Notes under the pieces: generated by a model
The model's input: the letters and a program-made list of their open reading frames with translations, nothing else
Database searches by the model: none
What the model was told of the DNA's origin: nothing
Position numbers and translations under genes: made by a program
Part shown: piece after piece, positions 26,504-36,007 of the stretch
How positions within the stretch are numbered: position 1 is the stretch's first letter
How the letters are laid out: each line of letters begins with the position of its first letter
NCBI GenBank assembly: GCA_044336205.1
Contig: CP172318.1
Coordinates: 1,984,001 to 2,048,000 of the forward strand
Source of the DNA: Ruoffia sp044336205
Lineage (GTDB): Bacteria; Bacillota; Bacilli; Lactobacillales; Aerococcaceae
Direction of reading: 5' to 3'
DNA length: 64,000 nucleotides

Positions 26504-27847
26504 TTATTTAAGTTCTGGCCAAAACTCTTTATTCGCTTCAATTAAATCATCAAGAATCTGTTTAGCAACACGTGCATTTGGAACAGTTCTTGATAAAGTT
26601 AAAGCTTGCCATAATTTTTGGTAGCTTCCTTCTGCCCATGCTTCAACAACTAATTTTTCAACCGCTACTTGTTGTTCCATCAAACCTTTTTGGAAACGTG
26701 GAATTTCTCCCATAACTAGAGGCTCAGGTCCATTAGAGGTGATAATACAAGGTATCTCAACCATGGCTGTTGGATCGAAATTAACAAGAGATCCATTATT
26801 TTGAACAATGAGTAGCATGCGTTCACGTGTGTTATATGCAATTGAACGTGCTAAGTCAACGATATATGAAGCATGATCATCAATTTCTAATTTAGTTTGA
26901 GCGGCTGTACCAGCATTCACAACCTGATTACATAAAGAGAATATATTTTTCTCGCGATGATCCATAACTTCATTTGCTCTCGTATAATCTGGATTAGCAA
27001 TTTCCACTTCATCTTGTGGATAGAAATAGTATTTAAGATACGTATTTGGTAGTGTACCTGGATCTAACCATGATACTTCCTTGGCTTTTTCATACGTATG
27101 CATCCAACTCGCTTCAACTTCTTCACTTCCTTGTGATGCAAGTTCAGAAGGTGTTACATAGCCATGTTCTTTCACCCATTCTTTGACTTTAGGCATTAAG
27201 TCATTACCATCGTGATCTCTAATATCTGTCCACCAACCGAAATGGTTTAATCCATAGTAACGAACAACAAAATCTTTACGAGAGCTGAGACCTAAAATTT
27301 CAGCCATTCGATACTCAATTCCCACCGGCATATCACAGATGTTGATAATTTTACTGTTAGGACGGAGCTTGCGTGTCGCTTCTGCCACGATGGCTGCCGG
27401 ATTAGAGTAGTTCAACATCCACGCATCTGGTGAATACTTCTCCATATAATCAATGAGTTCTAATACTCCACCAATTGAGCGCATCCCATAAGCAATTCCT
27501 CCTGGTCCACATGTTTCCTGTCCAATAACACCGTATTTTAATGGGATTTTTTCATCTTGCTCACGCATCTGGTATTTACCAACACGAATATGTGCCATGA
27601 CAAAATCAATATCCGTGAAGGCTTCTTCAGGTTCTGTAGTTGCTAAAAATTTAATTTCTGGTGCACGTTCTTTAAGTAAAATTTCAATGGCGTCTGCAAT
27701 TTGCTTTTGACGTTCTCCATCATTATCATAAAATTTCAATTGACGGATTGGAAACTTGTCTAAATTATCTAATAACATCATTACAATTCCTGGTGTAAAG
27801 GTTGAACCTCCACCTGCTACTAAGATTGATTGTGGTTTTAAAGTCAT
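26504..27847 (-). CDS. 6-phospho-alpha-glucosidase, GH4 (cluster 1)
   Basis: NAD+ and Mn2+-dependent glycosidase of 447 aa that cleaves phosphorylated alpha-glucosides brought in by a PTS. The dinucleotide-binding motif is VAGGGSTFTPG at the N-terminus. The metal/substrate motif NICDMPVG carries the CDMP signature typical of alpha-6-phosphoglucosidases (beta types have CNVP). The metal His is in GLNHFGWWTD. ATG 27847 follows GGAGG. It is the partner of the broken PTS gene 25 nt upstream and strongly resembles the cluster 2 copy. Confidence 0.92.
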   Translation of the reverse strand: MTLKPQSILVAGGGSTFTPGIVMMLLDNLDKFPIRQLKFYDNDGERQKQIADAIEILLKERAPEIKFLATTEPEEAFTDIDFVMAHIRVGKYQMREQDEKIPLKYGVIGQETCGPGGIAYGMRSIGGVLELIDYMEKYSPDAWMLNYSNPAAIVAEATRKLRPNSKIINICDMPVGIEYRMAEILGLSSRKDFVVRYYGLNHFGWWTDIRDHDGNDLMPKVKEWVKEHGYVTPSELASQGSEEVEASWMHTYEKAKEVSWLDPGTLPNTYLKYYFYPQDEVEIANPDYTRANEVMDHREKNIFSLCNQVVNAGTAAQTKLEIDDHASYIVDLARSIAYNTRERMLLIVQNNGSLVNFDPTAMVEIPCIITSNGPEPLVMGEIPRFQKGLMEQQVAVEKLVVEAWAEGSYQKLWQALTLSRTVPNARVAKQILDDLIEANKEFWPELK

Positions 27848-27872
27848 ATTATTTTTCCTCCAATTAATATAT

Positions 27873-29468
27873 TTATTTATTTGCACGTCTATTTTCAAGT
27901 TCAAAATCTACTTCATCACGAACTTGAGGTACATCCAAACCAACGATAATTTGAATTGCTTTACCATTTCGAACAATTCCATGAGCTCCTGTTGATTTGA
28001 ATACACTATCGGGAGCTAGCTCCTCTGGATTTTTCACTGTTACTCTAAGCCGTGTTGCACAGTTATTTACATCTACAATGTTGTCTTCGCCACCTAGATA
28101 GTCTATATATTCTGATGCTTGTTTTGCAAAAGATGACTTACCATTACCTGCCTTTGAAGATGCTTTTTTCTCTTTATAATCTGCTTTAGAGTACATCTTC
28201 ACTTCTTCATCATCTGCTTCTCGACCCGGCGTCTTAAAGTCAAAATGTAAAATCATAAATCTAAAAACAACAAAGTAAATTGCACTGAAGATTAACCCAA
28301 TAACTAACCAAGTAATAATCGTCGCTGAATGATTACTCCAAAGTGGAATAATGAATTTGGACATCACAGCAATTAATCCACTACCAATATCACCAACAAC
28401 ACCAAATAAATATAAGGTTGTTGCTAAAGACGCTGCTAAAACAGCGTGAACTAAGAATAGTTGGGGTGCGATAAATAAGAAAGTAAATTCAAATGGCTCA
28501 GTGATCCCGGCCATAATCGCAGTGAAAGCTGTTGGTAATACTAGAGCTAATACCTCTGCGCGCTTCTCTTTCTTAGACGTGGCATAAAATGCTGCTCCGA
28601 TTCCGATAGGTGCAAAGATTTTCGACATATTATGTAAAGCAAATCCACCTAGCGGAAATTATTCAATTAAAGGTGCTGGGTTTGAAGCAATCTCTCCGAT
28701 ACTTCTCAACCAAGCTGGCTCGAGACCACCTTCGACAGCCGCTGGTCCAAGAATAAAAGGCTGCCATACAAAGTGATGTAAGCCGGTCGGAATTAAGATT
28801 CGTTCTAGAAAGACATAGACCCAGACCCCTAAAGCTCCAGCACTTGCCATCCAACCTTGTAATTGAAAGATTCCACCTTGAATCGTCGGCCAAATCCACG
28901 CTGTTAAGAAAGCTAGAGGTATACTTAAAAAGAATCCAATAATGTACACAAAAGTTGATCCTTGAAATACTCCTAACCAATCAGGTAACTTGGTCTCAAA
29001 GTAACGATTATGAATCCATACTGCAATCGCTGCGATTAAAATGGCACCAATGATATTGGTATCAAGTGTCTTTACACTTCCTATGAGTTTCAATCCACTT
29101 GTTCCACCTGGATCTAATGAATAATCAACTCCGAAATTGGCTCCATAAATTTCTAAAATTTTAGCTATAAAATTATTGAAAGTCATATAGATAACGAATG
29201 CTTCCATTGCTGCTCGTCCAGAAGCCTTTTTCGCTAATCCTACAGGTAACCCAATAACGAATAATAACTCAATCTGATTGAAAACAGTCCAACCTCCGGA
29301 CTCAATAATCGACCATAAATTTCGCCAAAATGTTCCTTCGGCAGCTATTGAGCCTATAATCATCTCATTCTGAAAGAGAATAGATAAAGATAAAATAATC
29401 CCCGCAAATTAGAATAGCAATACGGGAACAAACATAGCTCCCCCGAATCGCTGAAGTTTTTGCATCAT
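27873..29468 (-). pseudogene. PTS glucosidic-family EIICB, interrupted by two in-frame ochre stops (cluster 1)
   Basis: Membrane permease and phosphotransfer protein for alpha-glucosides (MalX/GlvC/AglA type). One frame runs through 531 codons, starting MMQKLQRFGGAMFVP at ATG 29468 after a GGAGTG site. TAA codons interrupt it at codon 20 (29411-29409) and codon 270 (28661-28659). EIIC covers the first ~400 residues and the EIIB Cys is in NNCATRLRVTV. The surrounding protein is well conserved and no base is gained or lost, so these look like recent point mutations (for example CAA to TAA at codon 270). A read-through or suppressor explanation is less likely. Confidence 0.88.
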
Positions 29469-29532
29469 AACTTTTTTCACTCCTTTTTTCTGTTAAATTA
29501 TTTATATATACCTTACCGAAGTCCATAGCTTA

Positions 29533-29548
29533 GAGCAACCGCTTACAA
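29533..29548 (-). promoter_or_regulatory. CcpA cre site upstream of PTS cluster 1
   Basis: On the minus strand TTGTAAGCGGTTGCTC matches the cre consensus WTGNAANCGNWNNCAW except near its 3' end. It lies about 65 nt upstream of the EIICB start, fitting carbon catabolite repression. A near-identical site precedes cluster 2. The remaining bases between 29549 and 29860 show no gene other than the hairpin listed next. Confidence 0.7.
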
Positions 29549-29765
29549 TGTTGTTGGGATAGTTCCCGTAAAAGGAATTAAGTTCCATTTCCTGGAAATA
29601 GTTCCAGCTTTCATCTTCCTATATATTGAAAAATAACTATTAAAAACATTGTAAAACCATATCACTTGATAAGAGTTAGCACTTTGAATCATTGTCAAAA
29701 CTTTAATTAATCAAACATAAAAAGAACATATGAGCAAAATAGGCCTATAAAGGAGTAATATACTC

Positions 29766-29825
29766 TTATAGCAAAAAACGTACAAAGCAAAGCTCAAAAA
29801 GGCCAATTACTTTGTACGTTTTTTT
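29766..29825 (-). terminator. Terminator at the end of the GH1/ABC remnant
   Basis: ACGTACAAAG and CTTTGTACGT pair across a 22-nt loop, followed on the minus strand by TTTTTTGC. It ends cluster 2 transcription coming from the right. Confidence 0.75.
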
Positions 29826-29866
29826 GATTTTTGAATTTCATATTACTTAAATAACTCACCAGTATC

Positions 29867-30086
29867 TTATTGATAATACCGGGCTTGAGCTTGCCAGAGT
29901 TCTACATACTTACCGTCAACTTTAAGCAGTTCCTCGTGAGATCCTCTTTGAATAATCTTACCGTGATCAAAAACAAGAATCTCTGCGCAAAAGCGATAAC
30001 TAGCTAGATGACGTGAGATATAGAAGGCATTTTTGGTTGATTAATTCACCGAATTGTTGGTAAATATTAAACTCTGTGAATGGATC
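29867..30086 (-). pseudogene. C-terminal remnant of an ABC transporter ATPase/permease
   Basis: The minus strand encodes DPFTEFNIYQQFGELINQ, then after a frameshift in the A run near 30034 AFYISRHLASYRFCAEILVF, DHGKIIQRGSHEELLKVDG and KYVELWQAQARYYQ before a stop at 29867. This is the end of an exporter-type ABC protein from the D-loop through the H-loop region. The rest of the gene is missing; its right end is fused to the GH1 fragment. Confidence 0.7.
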
Positions 30087-30467
30087 AAAAGCACCTAGTC
30101 CATTTTCAGAGATAACTATTGGCAAATCATAACGACTAGTAATTTCGCGACATCCAATACGTAGTCCCATTGGATCAATGGTCCAATCCCAGTCAGTTGT
30201 TGGTAAATTAGGATTCAATGGACTCTTGTAAATCCCAGGTATACCAGTAATAGTTGATGTCCCTTTTTGGCCTGTCAAATTATTCACCGCAGCACTAGAT
30301 ACGCCATCCTCTGAATTATATTCTATCATATCACTTCGATAGTAATTAACACCCATAAAATCAACTTTTTTAGCAGCAGAAGCAAACAAGTCTAAATCAC
30401 TCTTTTCTATGTAATTCCTAATAACTGTTTCAGACATATTATTATCACGCAACATCTCAAGAAAATT
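30087..30467 (-). pseudogene. GH1 6-phospho-beta-glucosidase fragment
   Basis: About 125 codons of a family 1 glycosidase remain, including DFMGVNYYRSDMIEYN and the nucleophile region LPIVISENGLGAFD. The first ~300 residues, including the acid/base Glu, are absent, and the reading frame is closed by a TAG just upstream (about 30470). Immediately after GLGAFD the sequence becomes the ABC transporter remnant, so this is a deletion scar. It follows the cluster 2 regulator. Confidence 0.78.
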
Positions 30468-30482
30468 CTATTGAATCATTTT

Positions 30483-31265
30483 TTATTCTCTTTCTTTTTC
30501 ATTTAAATAATCTAAGTACCCGTAAACAAAAGCCTCTATCATTATGAAAAATGCTGACGATGATTGAATCCACCATTCACTTTTTAATGGGCTTACGGTA
30601 GTATGTGCATAAAGATTAAATACAGAATTTCTTGCTATTGTATTATTAGATATTGATGTAACCGACACTGTATTAAAGTTTTTTAATATTAGTTGATTTT
30701 GTAATTCAATTAAATTTTTATTCTCACCTGAGTATGACAACAAGAAAAATAATGAGTCACTTTCAGCAAGTTCTAAAACTCGTTTGAATTCATTAGTAGA
30801 TGTTACATTATCGATAATCTCTACTCTCTTATTAATTAATAAAAATAAACGATATAATTCACTAGCTTGACTTTTCTGGGTACTTCCCGTGGGTATTAGG
30901 TAAACTTTCTTAGTAATAAATAACTGCTCATAAATTAAGGTCCATTCACTTTCTTCAATATATCTTAATGTCTTCATTATGTCAGACATTACAAAGTTTC
31001 TCATTGAATGTGATACGCCTTGATCCTCCTGTATACTTGTATCCCACTTAATATAGTTTTTTAATTCTGTAAACCCTGAGAAGCCAATTTTTTGACAAAA
31101 TCTAATTACAGAGGATTTAGAGGTAAAAGTATTATCGGCTAACTCATTCACTGACATACTTGCAATTGATTGGTAGTTTTCTAATATGTATTTACTTAAA
31201 GATAATTCGTTTTCATTCAATTCTGTAAACACTTTATTAATCAAATCAATAAAAATTTTTGCCAT
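30483..31265 (-). CDS. RpiR/MurR-family transcriptional regulator (cluster 2)
   Basis: A 260-aa regulator with HTH_6 (residues 1-75: MSVNELADNTFTSKSSVIRFCQKIGFSGFTEL) and a SIS domain (LIPTGSTQKSQASELYRL; SLFFLLSYSGENKNLIEL). It probably controls cluster 2 in response to a sugar phosphate. AAGGAG abuts the ATG at 31265 with no spacer, so translation may be weak or may start a few codons later. It lies 50 nt after GH4. Protein similarity to the cluster 1 regulator is clear in the HTH but low elsewhere. Confidence 0.86.
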   Translation of the reverse strand: MAKIFIDLINKVFTELNENELSLSKYILENYQSIASMSVNELADNTFTSKSSVIRFCQKIGFSGFTELKNYIKWDTSIQEDQGVSHSMRNFVMSDIMKTLRYIEESEWTLIYEQLFITKKVYLIPTGSTQKSQASELYRLFLLINKRVEIIDNVTSTNEFKRVLELAESDSLFFLLSYSGENKNLIELQNQLILKNFNTVSVTSISNNTIARNSVFNLYAHTTVSPLKSEWWIQSSSAFFIMIEAFVYGYLDYLNEKERE

Positions 31266-31315
31266 CTCCTTAAAAAAGGTTAGCTTATGCTAACCTTTCT
31301 TGTGATAATATTATT

Positions 31316-32659
31316 TTAACTTAATTCTGGCCAAAAGTCTTTGTTTGCTTCAATTAAATCATCTAGAATCTCTTTGGCAATATCTGCATTTGGTACGATA
31401 TTTGATAAACTTAATGCTTGCCAAAGTTTAATATAAGATTTTTCTAGATAGGCTTCAACAACTAGTTTTTCAACTGCTACTTGTTGTTCTATCATTCCTT
31501 TTTGATAATTTGGAACTTCTCCCATAGCTAAAGGTTCAATACCACGTTTACTTACTAAACAAGGAACTTCAACCATTGCATCTTTTCTAATATTACTAAT
31601 TGCTCCATTATTTTCAACAATTAATAACATTCTTTCGTATCTATTAAATGCTAATGCGCCTGCTAATTGTACGATAAATTCAGCATGTTCACCTGGTTTA
31701 ATTGTTGTATCTTTAGCTGTTCCATCTTTGATAATCCGTTGACATTCCTCGAAAACATTTTTCTCTCGATGCTCTTTAACCTCATTAGCACGTGTATGGT
31801 TAGGATTTGTATGCTCAACAACACGATTAGGGTATAAATAATACTTCAAGTAAGTGTTAGGTAATGTATCTGGATCTAATGCTTGGACATCTTTAGCTAT
31901 TGCAAAAGTATCCTGCCAACTTGCTTCTGATAATAATTCATTTTCTTCCTCAGAGTCTGGGGCTGGTGCATATCCATATTTCTTCACATGCTCTTTCAAT
32001 TGTGGCATTAAATCATTGCCATCTTTGTCTAATATTTCAGTCCACCAACCATAATGGTTTAATCCGTAGTAACGATCAATAATGTCATTCTCACTTTCTA
32101 ATCCTACAATATTAGCCATTGATTTTTTAATCGCAACAGGCATATCACAAATATTGATGATTCTTGAATTTGGCTTTAGAATTCTAGTTGCTTCAGCTAC
32201 AATAGCAGCTGGATTGGAGTAGTTTAACATCCAAGCATTTGGTGAATATTTTTCCATATAATCTACTAACTCGATGACTGCTGGGATTGAACGCATACCG
32301 TATGAAATTCCACCAGGTCCACAAGTTTCTTGTCCAACTACTTGGTGTCTCAAAGGAATCTTTTCGTCCATTTCACGCATATCTAACCCGCCAACACGGA
32401 TATGCGCCATAACAAAATCAACATCTGTAAATGCTTCTTCTGGATCTGTTGTAGCAAGAAATTCAATCTCTGGAGCGCGTTCTTTAATAATTATCTCACT
32501 CGCTCCTGCCACAAGTCCTTGTCTCTCTGCATCAATATCATATAGTTTTATTTTTCTTATAGGAAATTTGTCTTGGTTTTCAATTAATAACATAATGATT
32601 GAAGCAGTATATGTGCTCCCCCCACCTGCAATAACTACTGATTGTTTCTTTAAATTCAT
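31316..32659 (-). CDS. 6-phospho-alpha-glucosidase, GH4 (cluster 2)
   Basis: A second GH4 enzyme, also 447 aa and similar along its length to the cluster 1 copy. It has VIAGGGSTYTASI for NAD binding, the NICDMPVA motif (CDMP alpha-glucoside signature) and metal His in GLNHYGWWTE. It is 21 nt downstream of an intact PTS EIICB gene, so it hydrolyses the disaccharide phosphate that transporter delivers. GAGGAG precedes ATG 32659. Substrate could be maltose-, trehalulose- or other sucrose-isomer-6-phosphates. Confidence 0.92.
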   Translation of the reverse strand: MNLKKQSVVIAGGGSTYTASIIMLLIENQDKFPIRKIKLYDIDAERQGLVAGASEIIIKERAPEIEFLATTDPEEAFTDVDFVMAHIRVGGLDMREMDEKIPLRHQVVGQETCGPGGISYGMRSIPAVIELVDYMEKYSPNAWMLNYSNPAAIVAEATRILKPNSRIINICDMPVAIKKSMANIVGLESENDIIDRYYGLNHYGWWTEILDKDGNDLMPQLKEHVKKYGYAPAPDSEEENELLSEASWQDTFAIAKDVQALDPDTLPNTYLKYYLYPNRVVEHTNPNHTRANEVKEHREKNVFEECQRIIKDGTAKDTTIKPGEHAEFIVQLAGALAFNRYERMLLIVENNGAISNIRKDAMVEVPCLVSKRGIEPLAMGEVPNYQKGMIEQQVAVEKLVVEAYLEKSYIKLWQALSLSNIVPNADIAKEILDDLIEANKDFWPELS

Positions 32660-32680
32660 TTTTCATTCTCCTCTTTTGAA

Positions 32681-34237
32681 TTATTCATCTTTGTATCCGA
32701 TTACTTCTGCTACTTTATCTCGATAACTTTGTACACCCATACCAATAACAACTTGTATATTATTCCCATTAACAAAGACACCTTTAACAGCATCAGCTCC
32801 TTCAATCATTTCTACATCCACTTGGTCTTCACTGTTCACATCCACTCTTAATCGTGAATAGCAATTTGTAAGAGTTGAGATATTTTCTGAGCCACCTAAA
32901 CCATCCACAATCCTACGAATATCATTTTCTTGTATTTTAACATTTGAATCATTATTATCTTCTTGAGTTATAGTGGTAATAGCTATGTCAGCATCATCTT
33001 CACGACCTGGTGTCTTTAAATCAAATTGTTTAATTACGAATACAAAGACCCCAAACCAAACCACCATCATAACCAGGCCAACAATGACTGCGATATAAAA
33101 TTTAGTTAATCCGGGTGGAAATACTGAGTTGACTACAACTGTATCTATAACACCATATAACATATATGTTCTTGAACCTAGCGCCCATAAAAGTGTCTCT
33201 GAAATTGCTGTGAGTAAACTATGAATCAACCAAAGTAATGGTGACGCAAAAAGAAACGCGAAATCTAATGGTTCAGTAATTCCTGCTAAAACTGCTACAA
33301 GCATAGAAGGATATAATTGTCCTTGAACTTCTGCTTTTCTATGTTTCTTAGCGGTATATACAAAAGCCAAAACGACTGCAATAGAACCAAATATTTTTAC
33401 AAAACCAAATTGAGCAAATCTTAATGATTCATCTAGAACTGTAATTGAATTTGCATTTACCATCTGAGCGTAGATTATATTAACTGCACCGCTGTATATT
33501 TCACCATTAATTTCTGCTGTCCCACCAAGAGCAGTAAAACCAAACGGCATCCATAAAAGATGATGCAGTCCTGTAGGAACTAAGAATCTGTTTAAGAAAG
33601 CATAGATGAATAATCCAAATAGGCCTGTTGTCAGTATCATATCTGATAATGAAGCTATCCAATTATTCATCACTGGCCATACATAAGCCATTAATATAGC
33701 GAATACTAAAATTATTGGTATTAAAATTATAAAAGTTAACCTAGACTCTCCATAGATACTAAATGCAGCTGGGAATTCTACTTGTGAAAACTTGTTATGT
33801 ACGTAACCTACCATTGCTCCAATTAACATCCCCAGAAAAACATTCATATCCACAACCTGAAATCCCAGCACTAAATTTTGCCCCGTACCAAAGTATCCCA
33901 TTTCACCAGGTTCTGCTAAACCATTAGTAATATCTAACCAAGTATTATTAGCAGCCAAAAATATTAGGAAAGCAATGAGTGCAACTAACCCAGCTTCAAC
34001 TTTTCGCTTATTAGCAAGTGATGCTGCTATACCTACTGCGAAAATTATTGCTAAATTATTTAACATTGCATTCATCATGGAATTGAGTAACATACCTAAT
34101 GTTTGTATAAACGTTGGCATAACATCCATTTGCAGAATAACTGCGACAGCTAGCACTAGACCCATAACGGCCATAAACTTGACCGGTACAATAACTGCAC
34201 GAGAGAACTTTTGAAGCGATTCTTTTACACTGTTCAT
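32681..34237 (-). CDS. PTS glucosidic-family EIICB transporter (cluster 2)
   Basis: An intact 518-aa PTS permease for alpha-glucosides. EIIC spans about residues 1-410 with ten or so hydrophobic helices and the GITEPLDFAFLFASPLLWLIH motif. EIIB follows, with the phosphorylated Cys in TLTNCYSRLRVDV. There is no EIIA domain, so a separate glucose-type EIIA (Crr-like) must serve it. AAGGAGG precedes ATG 34237. First gene of EIICB-GH4-RpiR, with a cre site upstream. Confidence 0.92.
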   Translation of the reverse strand: MNSVKESLQKFSRAVIVPVKFMAVMGLVLAVAVILQMDVMPTFIQTLGMLLNSMMNAMLNNLAIIFAVGIAASLANKRKVEAGLVALIAFLIFLAANNTWLDITNGLAEPGEMGYFGTGQNLVLGFQVVDMNVFLGMLIGAMVGYVHNKFSQVEFPAAFSIYGESRLTFIILIPIILVFAILMAYVWPVMNNWIASLSDMILTTGLFGLFIYAFLNRFLVPTGLHHLLWMPFGFTALGGTAEINGEIYSGAVNIIYAQMVNANSITVLDESLRFAQFGFVKIFGSIAVVLAFVYTAKKHRKAEVQGQLYPSMLVAVLAGITEPLDFAFLFASPLLWLIHSLLTAISETLLWALGSRTYMLYGVIDTVVVNSVFPPGLTKFYIAVIVGLVMMVVWFGVFVFVIKQFDLKTPGREDDADIAITTITQEDNNDSNVKIQENDIRRIVDGLGGSENISTLTNCYSRLRVDVNSEDQVDVEMIEGADAVKGVFVNGNNIQVVIGMGVQSYRDKVAEVIGYKDE

Positions 34238-34283
34238 ACCTAAACCTCCTTGAATTAAATTTATAAATAAAATTTAACATGGA

Positions 34284-34299
34284 GCAAAACCGCTTACAA
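34284..34299 (-). promoter_or_regulatory. CcpA cre site upstream of PTS cluster 2
   Basis: On the minus strand TTGTAAGCGGTTTTGC, about 47 nt before the EIICB start, matches the left half and core of the cre consensus and the site in front of cluster 1. From 34300 to 34535 I see no gene, only an imperfect hairpin around 34480-34515. Confidence 0.65.
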
Positions 34300-34535
34300 T
34301 AGTTTGGCCAGTTTATGGACCTAAGACCGCCTTCTGGACTTTTTTTGCTTTATTTTAATAATTTACTTATATGATTTGAAAAGACTTGTATACTTTGAAT
34401 ACTTAAATAAATGAATGTGTGAAATCAAATTATCTTAATCATATAAAGCATTTACCTAGAATACTAAATCACAACAACCGAATCTGCACCCCTTTCTCAA
34501 AGGATGCAGGTTCTCTTCATATTTTTCCCACATTT

Positions 34536-35832
34536 CTAAACTACCAGCTCTTCCTCCACCACTGCTTTCATCCGAGAATAACTAACATAGGAGATCAACC
34601 CCATCAACAGAATGAACGCGATGAAGGAGATACTCAATTTCCCTGCAGTAAAGACATGGGTCGTTTGGGTTAATGTCATGAAGAATATCTTGGTTATCAT
34701 TGTTGTTGCTGCGGCACCCGTGAACTGTTGCCAAGTATTCAAGATGCTGTTACCGTCAGCTTGTAGGTCAGGACGCAATTGAGATAAGGTGTGGGTTACC
34801 AAGTTCCCTATCGTGAAGGCAGCGCCTACCATCACCGCGATATTACCCATTAAGAGCTGAGTGACAGTCAGATGTTCAAAGAAGACACTTATCACAACCA
34901 TAACTAAGACGATGATTGACATCCCAGAGAATATCGGTATGAACGGGCCACGGCGGTCAAAGACGATTCCGGCTAGAGGTGTAGTAAGTGCCACAATTAA
35001 CGAACCAGGGAACATGAAAAATCCAGCTTGAGTGGCAATTTGTTCTAAAGCCATTTGTAAATAAATCGGCAATAGGAAGGATAAATCAAGGAACATGGTC
35101 TGAACCGACAGGACGCTGACCACCAAGAAATTAAATTTCCTTTCTTTAAACACCTCTAAGTTAAGTATGGTCTTACTTTTATTCACTTGATAGAATAAGA
35201 TTAGTGATATCGCACTGAATAATAACCACAACCATGACAGCTGCTTCTTCGGGAATAGATACTAAACCAATAATGAATGAGATTATGACCATAGAGATGG
35301 TTGACAAGAAGATGCCTTTCCAACCAAACGTATTGGACATATAGCCTCCAAAACTCGGTCCAATGGCTGATGCCAATGATGTTGTCATGGACCCAATTCC
35401 AACCACACTTCCCCTCTGAGTTAGCGGAACGTTTGTCAAGATGATGTGATACATTAACGGAATCCAAATCCTAATCGCCACCCCTTGAATGGCTCAACCA
35501 ATCAATAAAGAAGCTAGATCAAAAGACAAGTAAGCAATACTAACACCTGTTAGAAACAAAAGGTTTGCTTCGATGAATAATTGCCGGATAGAGAAATCTC
35601 TGACCGGATTGGCTAAATTTATGACAACCATCGTGACCGCTAATATGACTGCGGTCGTTACCCCTTAGCTCTTATCCGTGGCTGTATTAAACTCAAGCAT
35701 TAATACTAGGAACGTTACGTTCATCAACGTTTCTATAATTACACCACAAAAAGTTAAGATTGTAGTCGTAATAACTACTGGAATAATACGCCATTGTTTA
35801 GCCATAGATTTATTCTTGTTTAAATTATTCAT
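34536..35832 (-). pseudogene. MFS multidrug exporter (EmrB/QacA, DHA2 family), decayed
   Basis: A 14-helix type drug:proton antiporter reads from ATG 35832 (MNNLNKNKSMAKQWRII). It is interrupted by a TAA after TATDKS near 35666, a TGA after SLLIG near 35495 (TGG to TGA would restore WAIQGVAIRI) and a one-base insertion near 35225. The C-terminal 231 codons (34536-35231) are open. Helices and the motif GSVVGIGSMTTSLASAIGPSFGG are recognisable. Several independent lesions indicate genuine loss of function. Confidence 0.82.
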
Positions 35833-35929
35833 TTTAATTTTTATTCCCAGAACATGAATACGCTTTATCTATACAACTCTTGTCATAATAAATTAGAAAA
35901 TAATAATAATGCTTCCCTATAATTTCAAA

Positions 35930-35990
35930 AAAAAATAGGTGTCTTAATTCCCTACCTTAACATAGGTTCTGGAAACTAAAACACCTGAGT
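35930..35990 (-). terminator. Terminator after the cation-efflux gene
   Basis: On the minus strand AGGTGTTTTAGTTTCC pairs imperfectly with GGGAATTAAGACACCT across a loop of about 19 nt, followed by nine T. Confidence 0.8.
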
Positions 35991-36007
35991 TTTAATATTT
36001 TATACAA

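Noticed and set aside
27873..29468. Recoding of TAA in the PTS gene
   Set aside because: No recoding signal is visible, and TAA is used as a normal stop throughout the window; point mutation is simpler.
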